NCBI GenBank assembly: GCA_038501625.1
Contig: JAZAYU010000005.1
Location: forward strand, 6,758,001 to 6,822,000
Reading direction: 5' to 3'
Length of the DNA: 64,000 nt
Origin: Corbicula japonica
Taxonomy: Eukaryota; Mollusca; Bivalvia; Venerida; Cyrenidae
The position numbers were made by a program, and so were the translations under genes. Shown piece after piece: positions 12,898 through 25,423 of the stretch (positions are counted from its first letter, which is position 1; the number at the start of each line of letters is the position of its first letter). A model generated the notes under the pieces. That model saw only the letters and a list, made by a program, of their open reading frames with translations. It was not told the origin of the DNA and did no database searches.

Positions 12898-13310
12898 ACA
12901 TGTCCATGTACAACAGTCCACTCAAAGCTTCTGTTTCATGTATGGCATCTAATGAAGAGTGTTTGGCTCTTTATAGACATGTCCATATATGATGGTTCAC
13001 TCAAAGCTTCTGTTCCATGTATGGTATCTAATGAAGTGTGTTTGGCTCTTTACAGACATGTCCGTCAACCATGGTCCACTCAAAGTTTCTGTTCCATGTA
13101 TGGCACCTAATGAAAAGTGTTTGGCTCTTTATAGACATGTCCATATATGATGGTCCACTCAAAGATTCTGTTTCATGTATGGCATCTAATGAAAAGTGTT
13201 TGGCTCTTTATAGACATGTCCATATATGATGGTCCACTCAAAGATTCTGTTCCATGTATGGCATCTAATGAATAGTGTTTGGCTCTTTATAGACATGTCC
13301 ATATACCATG
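12898..13310. repeat. 79-bp tandem repeat (about 5 copies)
   Basis: 'agacatgtccatatatgatgg' type sequence recurs at 12898, 12977, 13056, 13135, 13214 and 13293, giving a 79-bp period. The short ORFs across it are repeat artefacts. Confidence 0.9.
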
Positions 13311-13507
13311 ACTACGTCCACTGAACTGATGAATGCTAGGCTCTGCAAACACATTTCTCTCATCTGGATGACGTCCTGTAACACAAAACAAGATGACTGT
13401 ATAATTATGTTGATGAATTTAATGTTGCCTATTATTCATATTTATTGCTCCATACTGTTTGTGATCAGGGTCTTAGTTGTTAAACCTAATAGTCTCTGAC
13501 CTGGGTT

Positions 13508-14352
13508 CTACAATGTTTGCCATGATGGTCAACACTGATTTCCATGATGATCAACCCTACTTGCCATGAAAGTGTACACTGTTTGTCATTACAGTCTCTA
13601 CTGTTTGCCATGATAGTCTACACTGTTTGCCATGATGGTCAACACTGTTTGCCATGATGGTCTACACTGTTTGCTATAATGGTCTACACTGTTTGCCATG
13701 ATAGTCTACACTGTTTGCCATGATGGTCAACACTGTTTGCCATGATGGTCTACACTATTTGCTATAATGGTCTACACTGTTTGCCATGATAGTCTACACT
13801 GTTTGCCATGATGGTCAACACTGTTTGCCATGATGGTCTACACTATTTGCTATAATGGTCTACACTGTTTGCCATGATGGTCAGAACTGTTTGCCATGAT
13901 GGTCTACACTATTTGCTATAATGGTCTACACTGTTTGCCATGATGGTCATTACTGTTTGCCATGATGGTCAAACCTGTTTGCCATGAAAGTGTACACTGT
14001 TTGCCATGATAGTCTACACTCTTTGCCATGATAATTTACACTCTTTGCAATGATAATCTACACTGTTTGCCATGATGGTCTACACTGTTTGCTATGATGG
14101 ATAACACTGTTTGCCATGATATTCTACACTGTTTGCCATGATGATCAACACTGCTTGCCATGATAGCATACAATGTCTGCCATGATAGTCTAAACTTTTT
14201 GCCGTGATGGTCTATACTATTTTCCATGATGGTCTACACTATTTTCCATGATGGTGAACACTATTTACCATGATGGTGAACACTGTTTGCCATGATGGTG
14301 AACACTGTTTGCCATGATGGTGAACACTGTTTGCCATGATGGTCTAGACTAT
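13508..14352. repeat. 24-bp minisatellite (about 34 copies)
   Basis: Imperfect tandem copies of 'cactgtttgccatgatgg' plus 'tctaca'. The middle shows a larger four-unit pattern repeated (a variant 'ttgctataatgg' recurs about every 96 bp). Confidence 0.9.
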
Positions 14353-14598
14353 GTGCCATAAACAAACGTAACAATGGTTCTACACTCTTGTTTGCTTAAT
14401 TCAATAGCATGCTTAGGGACAGATTTTGTTGCAAGCAAATCTTTTTTTTCTACTTAAAGACACTTTAACTATTCTTGAAGAAGAAAAAATGTGGAATAGA
14501 ATACAAATATGCCAGAAAATGGGTTAATCTTGTGTCTCCTGCAAATAAAATCTGCTTGAAAATAAATAAATTTCTGTTTGCCCTTGCACGTTAATATA

Positions 14599-15687
14599 AA
14601 CAAGAGTGCCAAACTGACACAAAATACGCCCGTCAAAATGCTGATCATCAAAGTTGCGTAACGATCCGATGAAAATTATTCGACTTGGAGAGCAGATACC
14701 GCTAATTCAGTTTTTGGACAATTCAAGGGCCATAATTCAGGAGTGCCCGAGGGGGATTTGGCAGGTTATAGAACTTGGTCGAGATATTTTGCCAACCAAC
14801 ATATTCACCAAGTTTGATAAAGACCGGATGAAAACTCTTTGACTTAGAGAGCGGAAACAGTAATTTTGGACAATTCAAGGGCCATAATTCAGGAGTGCCT
14901 GGGGGGATTTGGCTGGTTATAGAACTTGATCGAGATATTATGCCCACCAACATATTCACCAAGTTTGATAAAGACCGGATGAAAACTCTTTGACTTAGAG
15001 AGCGTAAACCCTTACTTTGGACAATTCAAGGGCCATAATTCAGAAGTGCCTGGGGGGATTTGGCTGGTTATAGAACTGGGTCGAGATATTATGCCCACCA
15101 ACATATTCACCAAGTTTGATAAAGACCGGATGAAAACTCTGTCTTAAGAGAGCGGAAACAGTAATTTTGGACAATTCAAGGGCCATAATTCAGGAGTGCC
15201 TGGGGGGATTTGGCTGGTTATAGAACTGGGTCGAGATATTATGCCCATCAACATATTCACCAAGTTTGATAAAGACCGGATGTAAACTCTGTCTTAAGAG
15301 AGCGGAAACAGTAATTTTGGACAATTCAAGGGCCATAATTCAGGAGTGCCTGGGGGGATTTGGCTGATTATAGAACTTGGTCGAGATATTATGCCCACCA
15401 ACATATTCACCAAGTCTGATAAAGACCGGATGAAAACTCTGACTTAGAGAGCGGAAACAGTAATTTTGGACAATTCAAGGGCCATAATTCAGGAGTGCCT
15501 GGGGGGATTTGGCTGATTATAGAACTTGGTTGAGATATTATGCCCACCAACATATTCACCAAGTCTGATAAAGACCGGATGAAAACTCTGACTTAGAGAG
15601 CGGAAACCCTGTGGATGCCACCGCCCGCCCGCCCGCCGCAGGTGTTCCCATAATAAGTCCTGTTTTTCAAACGGGTGTATAAAAAGA
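14599..15687 (+). repeat. Modular repeat with ~150-bp tandem core (family F)
   Basis: The left end is 'caagagtgccaaactgacac', and the right end holds 'gcccgcccgcccgccgcagg' followed by 'tgttcccataataagtcc'. Six copies of a ~150-bp unit lie between (the marker 'ggccataattcag' recurs at about 14731, 14883, 15034, 15184, 15334 and 15483). No coding function; open frames in the unit are accidental. A diverged relative lies at 22900-23400. Confidence 0.85.
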
Positions 15688-16626
15688 TGGCAGTTAAAGC
15701 TTTTTAACAAGTTTTAATAATATATAATATAATAAAATAAACAATTTGATTATGACCCTTTCAAAAATGTTGACTGTCAAAAGGCTCCTGGTTTTCAAAA
15801 ATTATTAAAAACTGAAAAAAAAAAAAAATCCAATAACAAAGCACTGTTGAACCCCGGTATTATACAGAAAAAAAAGAAAATGCACTTACTACTTGTTGAT
15901 GCGATCTTGTCCCTTGGAGGTCCAAAGATAGTCTAGATTAGGTTAGCCGATCGATACTGGTGATGGGGATTGGTTCCGCTTTATGCCGGTACTGTCTGTA
16001 CTGGACCAGACCATCTCGTCAACGGGTTTGCAAACTTTTTTACATAGCAGGATGACAAACAGTGAACAGAAGAACTTGCCAGTTTAAAAGCTAGGACAGA
16101 AGAGTGCGATTTCCTCAATTTTTGGGTAAGTTCTGATGACGGCTCTCAGATGATATGTCCCTGATCACCGGTTCAGTTCTATTCTTTTCTATTGGTTGTA
16201 TCCACCATGATGGACTGCTCGCTGCAATATATAAATATAAAACATGACTTGGGGAGGAAAATTTAATGCAACATATCCTAAGAATAACTACAACATGTAT
16301 TGAAATAACAGAAATGCTTTTGTATTCCTGGGCAGGAAATGTTTGTTTTTTTTGTTTTCAAAATTCCTAGAGTTTAAGAAAAACACCAGTATATAAATTT
16401 GTGGTTTTCTAAAATTATGTTTATGTACGTACAACAGGGAATTTTTGTGGCATGATGAAAGACGTCAATATTGCCAAACCACAGATGGCAGTACAGGACA
16501 TCACCCGCAGAATATTTAACCATTTCCTCCATATACACATATACACTTTTATGGTGTGGGTTTTAAAGGTTTGCCCTGAAATTAAAGGTTATTAAAGGTT
16601 TCACTAGGAGGCCGTTCAAACCCTCT

Positions 16627-16657
<31 letters not shown>

Positions 16658-17370
16658 ATTTGGATAGAAAGCTGGAAATTATCAGGTAACTAAACTAAAA
16701 CTACCCTGAAGGAAAACCCTTTCTGGAAATGGAACCCATCTGACCCTGCAGTGTAGTTCAGAGTATCCAAGGAAATTGACTGCCATTAGAAAGACAATCT
16801 CAGAAGTTTTGGCGGGAACTCTGCAGAGCTTCAGGCGTTCATTTTTTAACTCATAAAAATAAAAAGACCGTCACTGTCTAAGCAGAGTATAAAATACTAA
16901 ACTAACAAACATACTAATGGGACCAGCCATCATAGAAGGCTGTAGAATACACCAGCACATTTCTTTGTCTCCAAAAATTATTGATATTTGGTTAATTCAA
17001 AATAAAATTTTGCAACTAACTCAAGTATTTGTTGTCTAAGCATTATTACTGTCATTTGCTTAAAAAAAGATTAAATAACTTACTCTTTAAAATGGAATTT
17101 TTAGCAGCAAACCAAACTCTAACTTATCTTGAAAAAGGTGTGTAGTCAGCTAGTTCAAAAACCTGTTCCTAGGTGTTCATGCTTTGCATGCTTTTTTCAT
17201 GGACCACTTACATGATTATAACTTTGAATAAGATGTTAATCCCTTAACACAGTTGACCGCTTTTCTTTTGTTGTGATATTGAATTAGCCTATCTAGTAAA
17301 CTTACTGACTTGGGGTTTCTTTCTATTCATTGTTCATTAGGATGTTTTACATTAGTTGACAGATTGAATG
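15688..17370. other. Mostly featureless; G20 tract and weak exon candidate
   Basis: A homopolymer of 11 T and then 20 G lies at 16626-16656. A minus-strand segment ending near 15885 ('cgcatcaacaagta' then gtaagt) has a good donor but only a short open frame, so it is noted, not called. No repeat family recognised otherwise. Confidence 0.4.
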
Positions 17371-17649
17371 TATTAACAGAATAGTGAACAGTGTAGACCC
17401 TGATCAGGTTTTGTTGATCTGTCTACACTTGTCATAAATCAATATTTACATTCCTATTGATTTCTTCGTTTAAAAAAATTTGGTTCATTTTGCATGAACC
17501 GCATGACCCGTAATGACGTCAGTAACGTCATGGCTGTTACTATTGAAAACTCCCACGTATTACTCCCCCTTTTCACTTAATACTAATTTTTGAAAGCGTT
17601 CGACTTAAGTTTATTTAAAGATAAAAATGAATAAAATGTAAATATAAGT

Positions 17650-17780
17650 AATGATTCTTATTTTGGTGCGGTTCATGCAGATTGGACGTGCACGCGAGAG
17701 CTGGCAAATTTACCATAAAGCTTTGCCAGCTCTCGCGTGCACGTCCAATCTGCATGAACCGCACCAAAATAAGAATCATT
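17650..17780. repeat. Perfect inverted repeat, 59-bp arms, 13-bp loop
   Basis: Arms 17650-17708 and 17722-17780 are exact reverse complements (for example 'gcacgcgagagctggcaaa' pairs with 'tttgccagctctcgcgtgc'). The loop is 'tttaccataaagc'. The word 'gcatgaaccgca' from the arms also occurs nearby at about 17490. The perfect match implies a recent origin or ongoing conversion. Confidence 0.95.
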
Positions 17781-17959
17781 CCTTAAATGAACTGCTGTTA
17801 CAAACAATTGACAGGTTTAAGAGCTTGTTAGTAAAAAAACCCAATCGACAGTCATTGTAGACCCTCATTTTGTACAGTGTAGATCCTCGTAAGACCCGAA
17901 TGACATGTGAACTTTTGGTGTAGTCTTGTCATAAATAAATCAAATTCTATTTATACGCA

Positions 17960-18174
17960 TTTTTACATATGTGCAACCAGTGTAGATCCAGATCTGCCGG
18001 CACATCCGTGCGTCTGATCAGGATCTGCACTGGTCACATTTTGGTCAGAAATAACCTGATGAATCAAACAGGGAACAGTTTAGATCCTAATCAGACGGCA
18101 CAGATATGCCAGCTGATCTGGATCTAAACTGTCCGCCCACGCAATAAATGTGTGTCTATGGAGGAAAGGGTTAA
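17960..18174. mobile_element. TTAA-MITE (twin-hairpin family)
   Basis: Both hairpins are present ('ccagtgtagatccagatc' with 'gatcaggatctgcactgg', then 'gaacagtttagatcctaatc' with 'ctgatctggatctaaactg'). The right terminus 'tatggaggaaagggttaa' is intact; the left terminus is lost. Confidence 0.8.
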
Positions 18175-18995
18175 GATGTGACGTTAACCTGAAAGAATTT
18201 GGCATTATCATGACTATGTGGTCATAATCAATAAAATTTGAAAGTTTGAAGAAATAATAATTAATGGCAAAGTTATAGCCAATTTTAAGTTTTTGTGCAG
18301 GACAGACAGACAAACAAAGACAGATTTCAGAAAAACAAAATCTATGAAATTCAGAAACCCACCAAAACAGCACAGCATTTTTATGAAACCCTGAAATTTC
18401 AAATTCATCTGCAGGTTATTCAGTGAATAAAGTTGTTCAATACTACTCAAAGTTTGTTAAGCACAAAGTTAACCACACATCACTGTAATGTCTTTATTAT
18501 ATGTAAAGCAGCCACCCAAGGATTATTGACTGAGAACATGGTTGTTTACCAATAACTATGGTTACTGGCCGGTTATCGTCAATAGCTATGGTTATTGGAC
18601 CAATATCCATAGTTATTAGTCGATTACTACATGTATAGATATTGGATTATTTGGGCAAATCGCATGCCAAACAGTTACAGTGGCAAGACGATAACCTGGG
18701 ATATTGATTTATATCTAGAGTGTTGTGCCAATTGTCCAATAAATCCGATATCGATAGTTATTTGTGAAAATCCTAGATATTGCCCATTAACCACCGTTAT
18801 TTACTTTATGCTGCATACATTTTCCCTGACACTTTTAGGTTATTTGCACTTTACTTTCTCTTGAAAGACTGAAGTTTAATGACATGACCAATATGAATGT
18901 TTGAAGACATTAATTGCATGCAGAAATCGAAAAACAATTTTTTAATGGTTTTAGCAAAACTTGAAATTTTTCACAATTATTAACATACCCTTTTT
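18175..18995. other. No gene; local 'aactatggttattgg' repeats
   Basis: Around 18540-18800 the motif 'ataactatggttactgg' and its complement recur, giving small foldback structure. No exon or known element supported. Confidence 0.45.
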
Positions 18996-20035
18996 TAGCT
19001 CACCTGTCACGTAGTGACAAGGTGAGCTTTTGTGATCGCAATTTGTCCGGCGTCCGTCCATCCGTCGTCAGTCCGTAAACTTTTACTTTAAACGACATCT
19101 CCTCTTAAACCCCTGGGCCAAAGTTGATGAAACTTGCCACGGATGTTCTTTGCATGAAGCTCTTCCAAATTTGTTCAAAGAAATCAATTCCATGCAGAAC
19201 TCTGGTTGCCATGGCAACCTACAGGAAAAACTTTAAAAATCTACAAAGACTGTTCAAATTATTTCCCTGGGGTCAAAATTGGCCCCGTCCCAGGGATCAC
19301 TTCATTTTACATAGACTTATATAGGAAATCTTTAAAAATCTTCTTCTCACAAACCACAATGCGTACAGGTTAGATATTGGGTAAGTAGCATTGTCTAATG
19401 GATGTCTACTAAATTTGTTCAAATTATGTCCCATGGGCCAAAATCGGCCACGCCCTAGGGTCTTCTTGGTTTACATATAGTTACATAGGAAAAACATGAA
19501 AATCTTCTTCTTTAAAACCACAAGGCCTAGAGCCTTAATATTTGATATACAGCATCATCTAGTGGTCCTCTACCAAAATTGTTCAAACTATGCCCCTGGG
19601 GTCAAAAATGGCCCTGCTCCAGGGGTCACTTGTTTTACATAGACTTATATAGGGAAAACTTTAAAAAATCTTCTCCTCTAAAACCACAAGGCCTAGAACC
19701 TTGGTATTTGGTATGTGTCATCATGAAGTGGTCCTCTACAAAAGTTGTTCAAATTATTCTCCTGGGGTCGAAAATGGCTCCGCCCCGGGGGTCACTAGTT
19801 TTATTTAGTGTTATATATAGTAAATCTTTAAAAATCTTTTTCTCTGAAACCTTAAGGCCTAGAGCTTAGATATTTGGTATAGAACATCATCTAGTTACAT
19901 TTTCTCCACAATAGCAGCTTACTTTTTTTTAATTTTTGACTTGATTTTACCAAACTTGCACACAACTCTTGTAACCATTGAGCAGTTATTGACAGGTGAG
20001 CGACCCAGGGTCCTATGGACCCTCTTGTCTTGTTT
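18996..20035 (+). repeat. Modular repeat with hairpin end and ~160-bp core (family C)
   Basis: Starts with a hairpin ('agctcacctgtcacgtagtg' folding on 'acaaggtgagct'), then 'ttttgtgatcgcaatttgtc' and GTCCGTCC-type sequence. About four ~160-bp units follow, marked by 'ctctaaaaccacaaggcc' and 'tggggtcaaaaatggcc'. The end is 'cagggtcctatggaccctc'. A near full-length copy lies inverted at 50249-51248. Confidence 0.85.
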
Positions 20036-20100
20036 AAATATCATCTTATTCAAATTCTAAATAAATCTCGAAAACACATTACAATAATCTGTATTGTTAT

Positions 20101-20339
20101 ATAACTCTTTCCTCCATATATTTACCTTTTTACATATGCAACCAGTGTAGATCCAGATCAGCTTGCACATACATGGCATCTGATCAGGATCTGCACTGTT
20201 TGGTTTTTGGTCAGAAATAACTTAATAAATCCAAAAGCGAACAGTGCAGGTGCTGATGAGATGGCACAGATGTGCTGGCTGACCTGGATCCACTCTGTGT
20301 AAACAGGATAGCATGTGTATATATGGAGTAAAGAGTTAA
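20101..20339. mobile_element. TTAA-MITE (twin-hairpin family)
   Basis: The left end 'ctttcctccatatatt' and right end 'tatggagtaaagagttaa' are recognisable, with both internal hairpins. The left TTAA is mutated (ataa). Confidence 0.8.
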
Positions 20340-20375
20340 ATCACTAATTATGTGCATACAAATCAATAAGATTAA

Positions 20376-21099
20376 TACTGTGGTATCATTAAATGTCGCT
20401 GGCACGAAATTTCGCGCAATCGCCGAAAAGACTGTTTCGCGCGGACGTAAATTCGCGCAAATCCAATTTTCTTAAAAAAATTATTATTATCGATATTTTA
20501 CCGACCTGTTATCAATACCTATTGTTTATTTGAACACGCAAGCTAATCATGTGTCAGTTGGCCCCCTGTGAATAACCACCCATTGTCAGTCAAGTATCGG
20601 ATCGCTGTTTATTTGGTGCTGCTAATTGACACAGGACCCGTTTGATCCATCTATCTGGACCATTCATATCATAATTGGCATGTTAAATTTCGTACCCTTT
20701 TTATGGTCTAAAGTGTCAATTACCGGTAATTGCGAAACAATTACTCAAAAAGATGTTGATAAATTAAAAATGAGATGACAACGATAATGTTTGGTAAAAC
20801 GTGACCTGACCTAAATGCGCGGACTTAATTGTCATTCAAGTTTTGAAGTAACATTAAACATATTCCAAAAGAAATTCGACACTTATAACTAATTTTATTT
20901 TCTTTATTAACATAATAATTCGATACTTCAAATTTATATCTAATAGCGATACGGGCAACTATATATAAAGTGTAGGTCATTTCGGACATAGCACGTTTCG
21001 GATACGTATGTTGAACTTTTTGGTTAAATATTAACTTAGGTTTTAAATTCGCGCACTGGCGAAAATTTAGCCATCGCCAAATAAAATGATACCACAGTA
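20376..21099. mobile_element. DNA transposon-like element, TIR CTGTGGTATCATT, TA target site
   Basis: Termini 'tactgtggtatcatt' (20376) and 'aatgataccacagta' (21085-21099) are inverted, flanked by TA. The inner TIR region contains 'cgaaatttcgcgc' left and 'ttcgcgcactggcgaaaatt' right. No transposase frame remains. The same terminus recurs at 31379 and 34810. Confidence 0.75.
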
Positions 21100-21197
21100 A
21101 TTGGCATAAGGCAACAGCTATATTACAGCTATATAACAATATTAGTATTGGTGCTTAGCAAACTTCAAGTAGTATATATATACCCGTAGGATTATAA

Positions 21198-21391
21198 ATC
21201 CCTTTACTCCATATATATGTGTTTTTTCCCATAGATCCAGATCATCCAGCACATCTGGGCAATCTGATCTTATTAACAGTTTTCCTCTTAGTCAGAAATA
21301 ACCTAATGACTGCAAATGTTTCAGCTGACCTGGATATAAACTGTTTGCCATTATAATAAAATCCATATCTATGGAGAAATTTATTAAAAGG
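21198..21391. mobile_element. TTAA-MITE, degenerate, abutting the next copy
   Basis: 'ccctttactccatatatatg' at the left and 'tatctatggagaaatttatt' at the right frame a shortened copy lacking most of the first hairpin. It lies back-to-back with the full copy at 21392. Confidence 0.6.
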
Positions 21392-21633
21392 TTAACCCTT
21401 TCCTCCATAGATACACCTTTATTGCTAGGGCAAACAGTTTAGATCCAGATCAGCCGGCACATCCTTGCCATCTGATCAGGATCTAAACTGTTTGCTTTTT
21501 GATTTGTTAGGTTATCTTTGACCAAAATGTGACCTGTGCAGATCCTGATCAGACAGCACAGATGTGCCAGCTAATCTGGATCTACACTGGTTGCACATGC
21601 ATTAAAATGCGTATATATGAAGGAAAGGGTTAA
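21392..21633. mobile_element. TTAA-MITE, full length (~242 bp)
   Basis: Flanked by TTAA on both sides with termini 'ccctttcctccatag' and 'tatgaaggaaaggg'. Hairpin 1 ('aacagtttagatccagatc' with 'gatcaggatctaaactgtt') and hairpin 2 ('gatcctgatcagacagcac' with 'ctaatctggatctacactg') are separated by 'gttaggttatctttgacc'. A TTAA target and termini beginning CCC are hallmarks of the piggyBac superfamily. Confidence 0.85.
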
Positions 21634-22050
21634 TTAATAATATTCTTTTTAGTATAACTGGACTGATCTTAGAGTTCATCAATCTAAAAAGAATCAATTG
21701 ACGAAGACAAATTTTCCCGAAAGAAAGGGGCATAACTCTTGTCCTACATGCCCAATTAAAGTTACATAATTTAAACAATTCAAATTTATTGTTTGAATTT
21801 TTATCACATAAGGGACATGACTCTGTTTTTATTGGTCTATTGCGGTTGGCCTGTAATGCTCTTAAACATTGTAAATGGAAGCGCCAAATGACCCTTTATT
21901 GCTCACCTGATTTTTGGATACATCAAATCAAAGGTAGAACACAACTCAAAGAAATAAAGAAAACTGACTGCTGACTTTGCAACAATTTAAATGACTGCCT
22001 ATAAATATAGCATTGCTTAATGATTTCTTTTTAGAGCCATCTTGTACTGA
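21634..22050. other. No recognisable feature
   Basis: AT-rich spacer between two MITE copies, with no supported gene. Confidence 0.5.
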
Positions 22051-22318
22051 TTTACCCTTTACTCAACAGTATAATATTATGTCACAATTGTCTGTTATCC
22101 ATTGGCAAACAGTGTAGTTGTAAATAAGCCGGAACATCCGTGCCTTCTGAGCAGGATCTACACTGTTCAGATTTTGATTCATTAGGCTATCTCTGAATCT
22201 CTGATCAATAAGCAAACAGCGCAGATCCTGATCAGACAGCACAGATGTGTTGCCTGATCTGGATCTACACTGTTTGCACATGTGTGATAAAAGGTATATA
22301 TATGAAAGAAAGGGTTAA
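22051..22318. mobile_element. TTAA-MITE (twin-hairpin family)
   Basis: Both hairpins and the right end 'tatgaaagaaagggttaa' are present. The left end 'tttaccctttactcaacag' is partly degraded. Confidence 0.75.
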
Positions 22319-22899
22319 AAACTGTCAGTCTGCACCAACTTTTGCTATAAAGGTTATGGTTAAATATAGTAATATCACTAGCAACTTATTCACAGATGCT
22401 ACCAAATACAGCAATTTTCATCACAATATCTCATGTGTTTCGATAGATAAAAATGGAACTTTGAAAGCCACTCAACATGATAAATATGAAAATATTGCAG
22501 GCTCTGTTTGATTGAGCCCGTTCATGGGCAGCAATATTTCCACAGTAATGGAAATATTAGTGCCCACACCACGTAGTCCCAGGTACAGCCCTACTCAAAA
22601 TTTATACCAGTAAACAATAGTGTCCTTTTTATATACACAAGCAGTAGTTCATTTAAAGCAGAATTTAATATTTTAAGCAAATTATGAAAGTTAATATTTT
22701 TAGGAGTGTTTTTAAAAATTTTAACAAATCCAAAGGCTCTGATGGATGAAAATATACTGGTACTTTTTTCCACTGTATAAAAAATAAAATATCAATTTGC
22801 AATCTGACTACTTAACTGACATTAACTGACCTTAACCAATTTATTATGTCCACAAACATTCAAACCTAATTCAGCGAAGACTGGAAGCATGCTTACCAA
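22319..22899. other. No recognisable feature
   Basis: Includes an 88-codon ORF near 22245-22511 that starts inside the MITE and shows no motif. Nothing else supported. Confidence 0.45.
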
Positions 22900-23400
22900 T
22901 TTAGAAAGCAAACAGTGATACTTTGGTTAAATTTCAGTAATTCAAGGGCACCTACTATTGAGTGACTCCAACAATTGCTGGTTAATAAACTTGGTAGAGA
23001 TATTTTGCCCCAAAAACTTCTGTCAAAGCGTGTGGAAACTGGATAAATTTCTTTCAATTTAGAGAGTAGACAGTGCTCATTATGTCAAATATCAGCAATT
23101 AAAGGGCCATAACTCCAGAGTTCCTGAACCAATATGACTGATTTTAGAACTGTGTCAGCACTAATACCAAAACATTCTGGCTATGTTCGGTGAAAATTGG
23201 ATAAATGCTTTAAGTTCAAGTGCTCATTTGGTCAAATATCAGGCATTAAAGGGCTACAACTCCAGAGTTCCTGGAGCAGTATGGATGATTACCAAACTTG
23301 GACAAAGTATTATGGCCATAAACATGCTAACCAAGTTTGGTGAATATAGGATGAAAGGCTATCTAAGTTAGAGAGTGAACAATGTTATCAAAATTCAGTT
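22900..23400. repeat. Old, diverged copy of the family F ~150-bp units
   Basis: Three loosely matching units with 'gggccataactccagagttcc', 'gtgaaaattggataaatg' and 'tagagagt' in the same order as the 14.6-15.7 kb array. Much more diverged than that array. Confidence 0.6.
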
Positions 23401-23833
23401 ATTTAATGAGTAATAACTCAAGAGTTACAGCAGCAATCTTATTGGTTATCAAAGTTGACCAATATAAAACCAGCTGGTACATCAGTGCTGTCTGATAAGG
23501 ATCTGCACTCTTCACTTTTTGATTTACAAGGTTATTTCTGACTGAAAAGCAAACAGAGCAGATCATGATCAAATGGCAATGATGTGCCTGCTAATCTCAA
23601 AATTGAAACTGTTGTTTAAAAACACAACACTGTTAAAGTTGTTATCCCGATGCTGCAACAATTAAAACCTATTTTTAAAACAAAAAACTCAAGTCCAGTG
23701 TTGAATTCTAGATATTATTTATTATATCTAATACATCGTAAGTAAATATTTAAAACAGTTACTGTTCTGTCATATATACAATAATAACCTACTGTATAAA
23801 ATAATGGTTAACTATTTTCCAAAAGTAGAAAGC

Positions 23834-24079
23834 ATTTAATCCTTAACTCCATAGACACACCTCTAATGCATGGACGAACAGTTTAGATCCAGATCAACCG
23901 GCACATCTGTGCGGTCTGATCAGGATCTAAACTGTTTGCTTTTTGATTTGTTAGGTTATTTCTGACCAAAATGTGGCGAGTGCAGATCCTGATCAGATGG
24001 CATGTATGTTCTGGCTGATCTGGATCTACACTGGTCGCATATGTGTAAAAAGGCATAATATATGGAGGAAAAGGGTAAA
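23834..24079. mobile_element. TTAA-MITE (twin-hairpin family)
   Basis: Left 'ttaactccatagacacacc', both hairpins, and right 'tatggaggaaaagggtaaa' with a degraded TTAA. A further partial copy lies at about 23485-23620. Confidence 0.75.
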
Positions 24080-24689
24080 TAGTAGGAATCTAAACTGGTC
24101 CAAAAAGCCCAAATCTGAACTATTTAAAGCCCAAATCTAAAATGGCGCAAAGCCCTAATCGAAACTGGCAAAAGCTCCGCAAATAGGAGAACTCCCCTCT
24201 TTGTATATTCTATCATGAAGACACACTTGATCAAAGGTTTGCTCCCCCCCCCCCAAATATAAGGAGTTAGCCTATTTGCATGCTAATTGTTAACAGACAT
24301 TAGCCCCCATATTAAGATATTTGCATTATAAATCAGGAAGGCTGCCCTCAACCCCACCCCCACACCCCTGAATCATGAAACAAAGCCTGTCATCAGATCA
24401 TGCTACACAGCAACTAGCTAGATGAAATTTATTAATGAAAATCATAGAAAATATATATTGAGTAAATGGTAAAGGACTGTATTACTTAGGCTATGGAAAA
24501 CATTAGTGTTGTTTAAAGTGAGCGAATCCCAAAGCTTTACACTTACAGCACAAATGTTCTTCATATCCCAATGAAGGCTTTTTCTTTAAATGATTACTAA
24601 TCCTGTACATATTTTTAGCGGATGAATTCATTGAAATGTTAGTAACTTTGTAATATATGCACTCTTTCAATCATGGAGTAATGTAACGC

Positions 24690-25420
24690 TTTGAATGTCT
24701 TGCAATAACACCAGTCAGAACTTAGGAATTGCCCTCAAACAGTTGTAAAAGATCTAAAAAATGTTGCAATTTTTATCACCTTACAAACCTTGTGCAAGTA
24801 TAGGGGAGATAATCCAAATACAACATAAAATACCATTTCACTACCAAAATTCACTCAGATAAGATTATTTACAAAAATTAATATTTTAACAAGAAACAGA
24901 GTTAAAATGATATGATCATTTAATTTTTACTTTATGGATCAGTTTTTTGTTATTTGGAAACAAATATGACTTTTTACGATGGAATTATGTGTCTTTTATA
25001 AATCTCTCGTCAGTGCAAGGGAGACTATCCAAACACAAAAGAATGACTTTAACGCAGCAAGAACACTCTTGCTGACAAACTAATGTATACAGATATTTGG
25101 CTTATTTGTAAAGGCAAAGGCATTTTATTTCAAAAAGGAATAAAAACTCTAGATTAAACACTTTCTTGAAGATGTGGACTATCTCTTATATTCTTTAAAA
25201 AAATACACATCAGTAAAATTAAAAAAAAGTTGAACACATTAACTTAATTCTTCACTCCATGGATATGACTGTCATCACATGGGTGACCTGTGTAGATCCA
25301 GATCAGCTAACAAAAACTGTGCTGTTGGTTCAGAATCTACACTGTTTGTTTTATTAGGCTACCAGTATTTCTTACCAAAAAGCGCAGATCCCAATCAGAT
25401 GCCATGTTCACACAAGCTAG
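24690..25420. repeat. Local duplication, copy 1, with MITE at its right edge
   Basis: 'gtgcaagtataggggagat' and 'gcaagggagactatccaaacac' occur here and again at about 27715 and 27940 in the same order. Both copies are followed directly by a TTAA-MITE, so the duplicated unit includes the MITE. Sequence from 24080 to 24690 shows nothing recognisable apart from a C11 tract at 24244-24254. Confidence 0.65.
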
Positions 25421-25423
25421 AGT

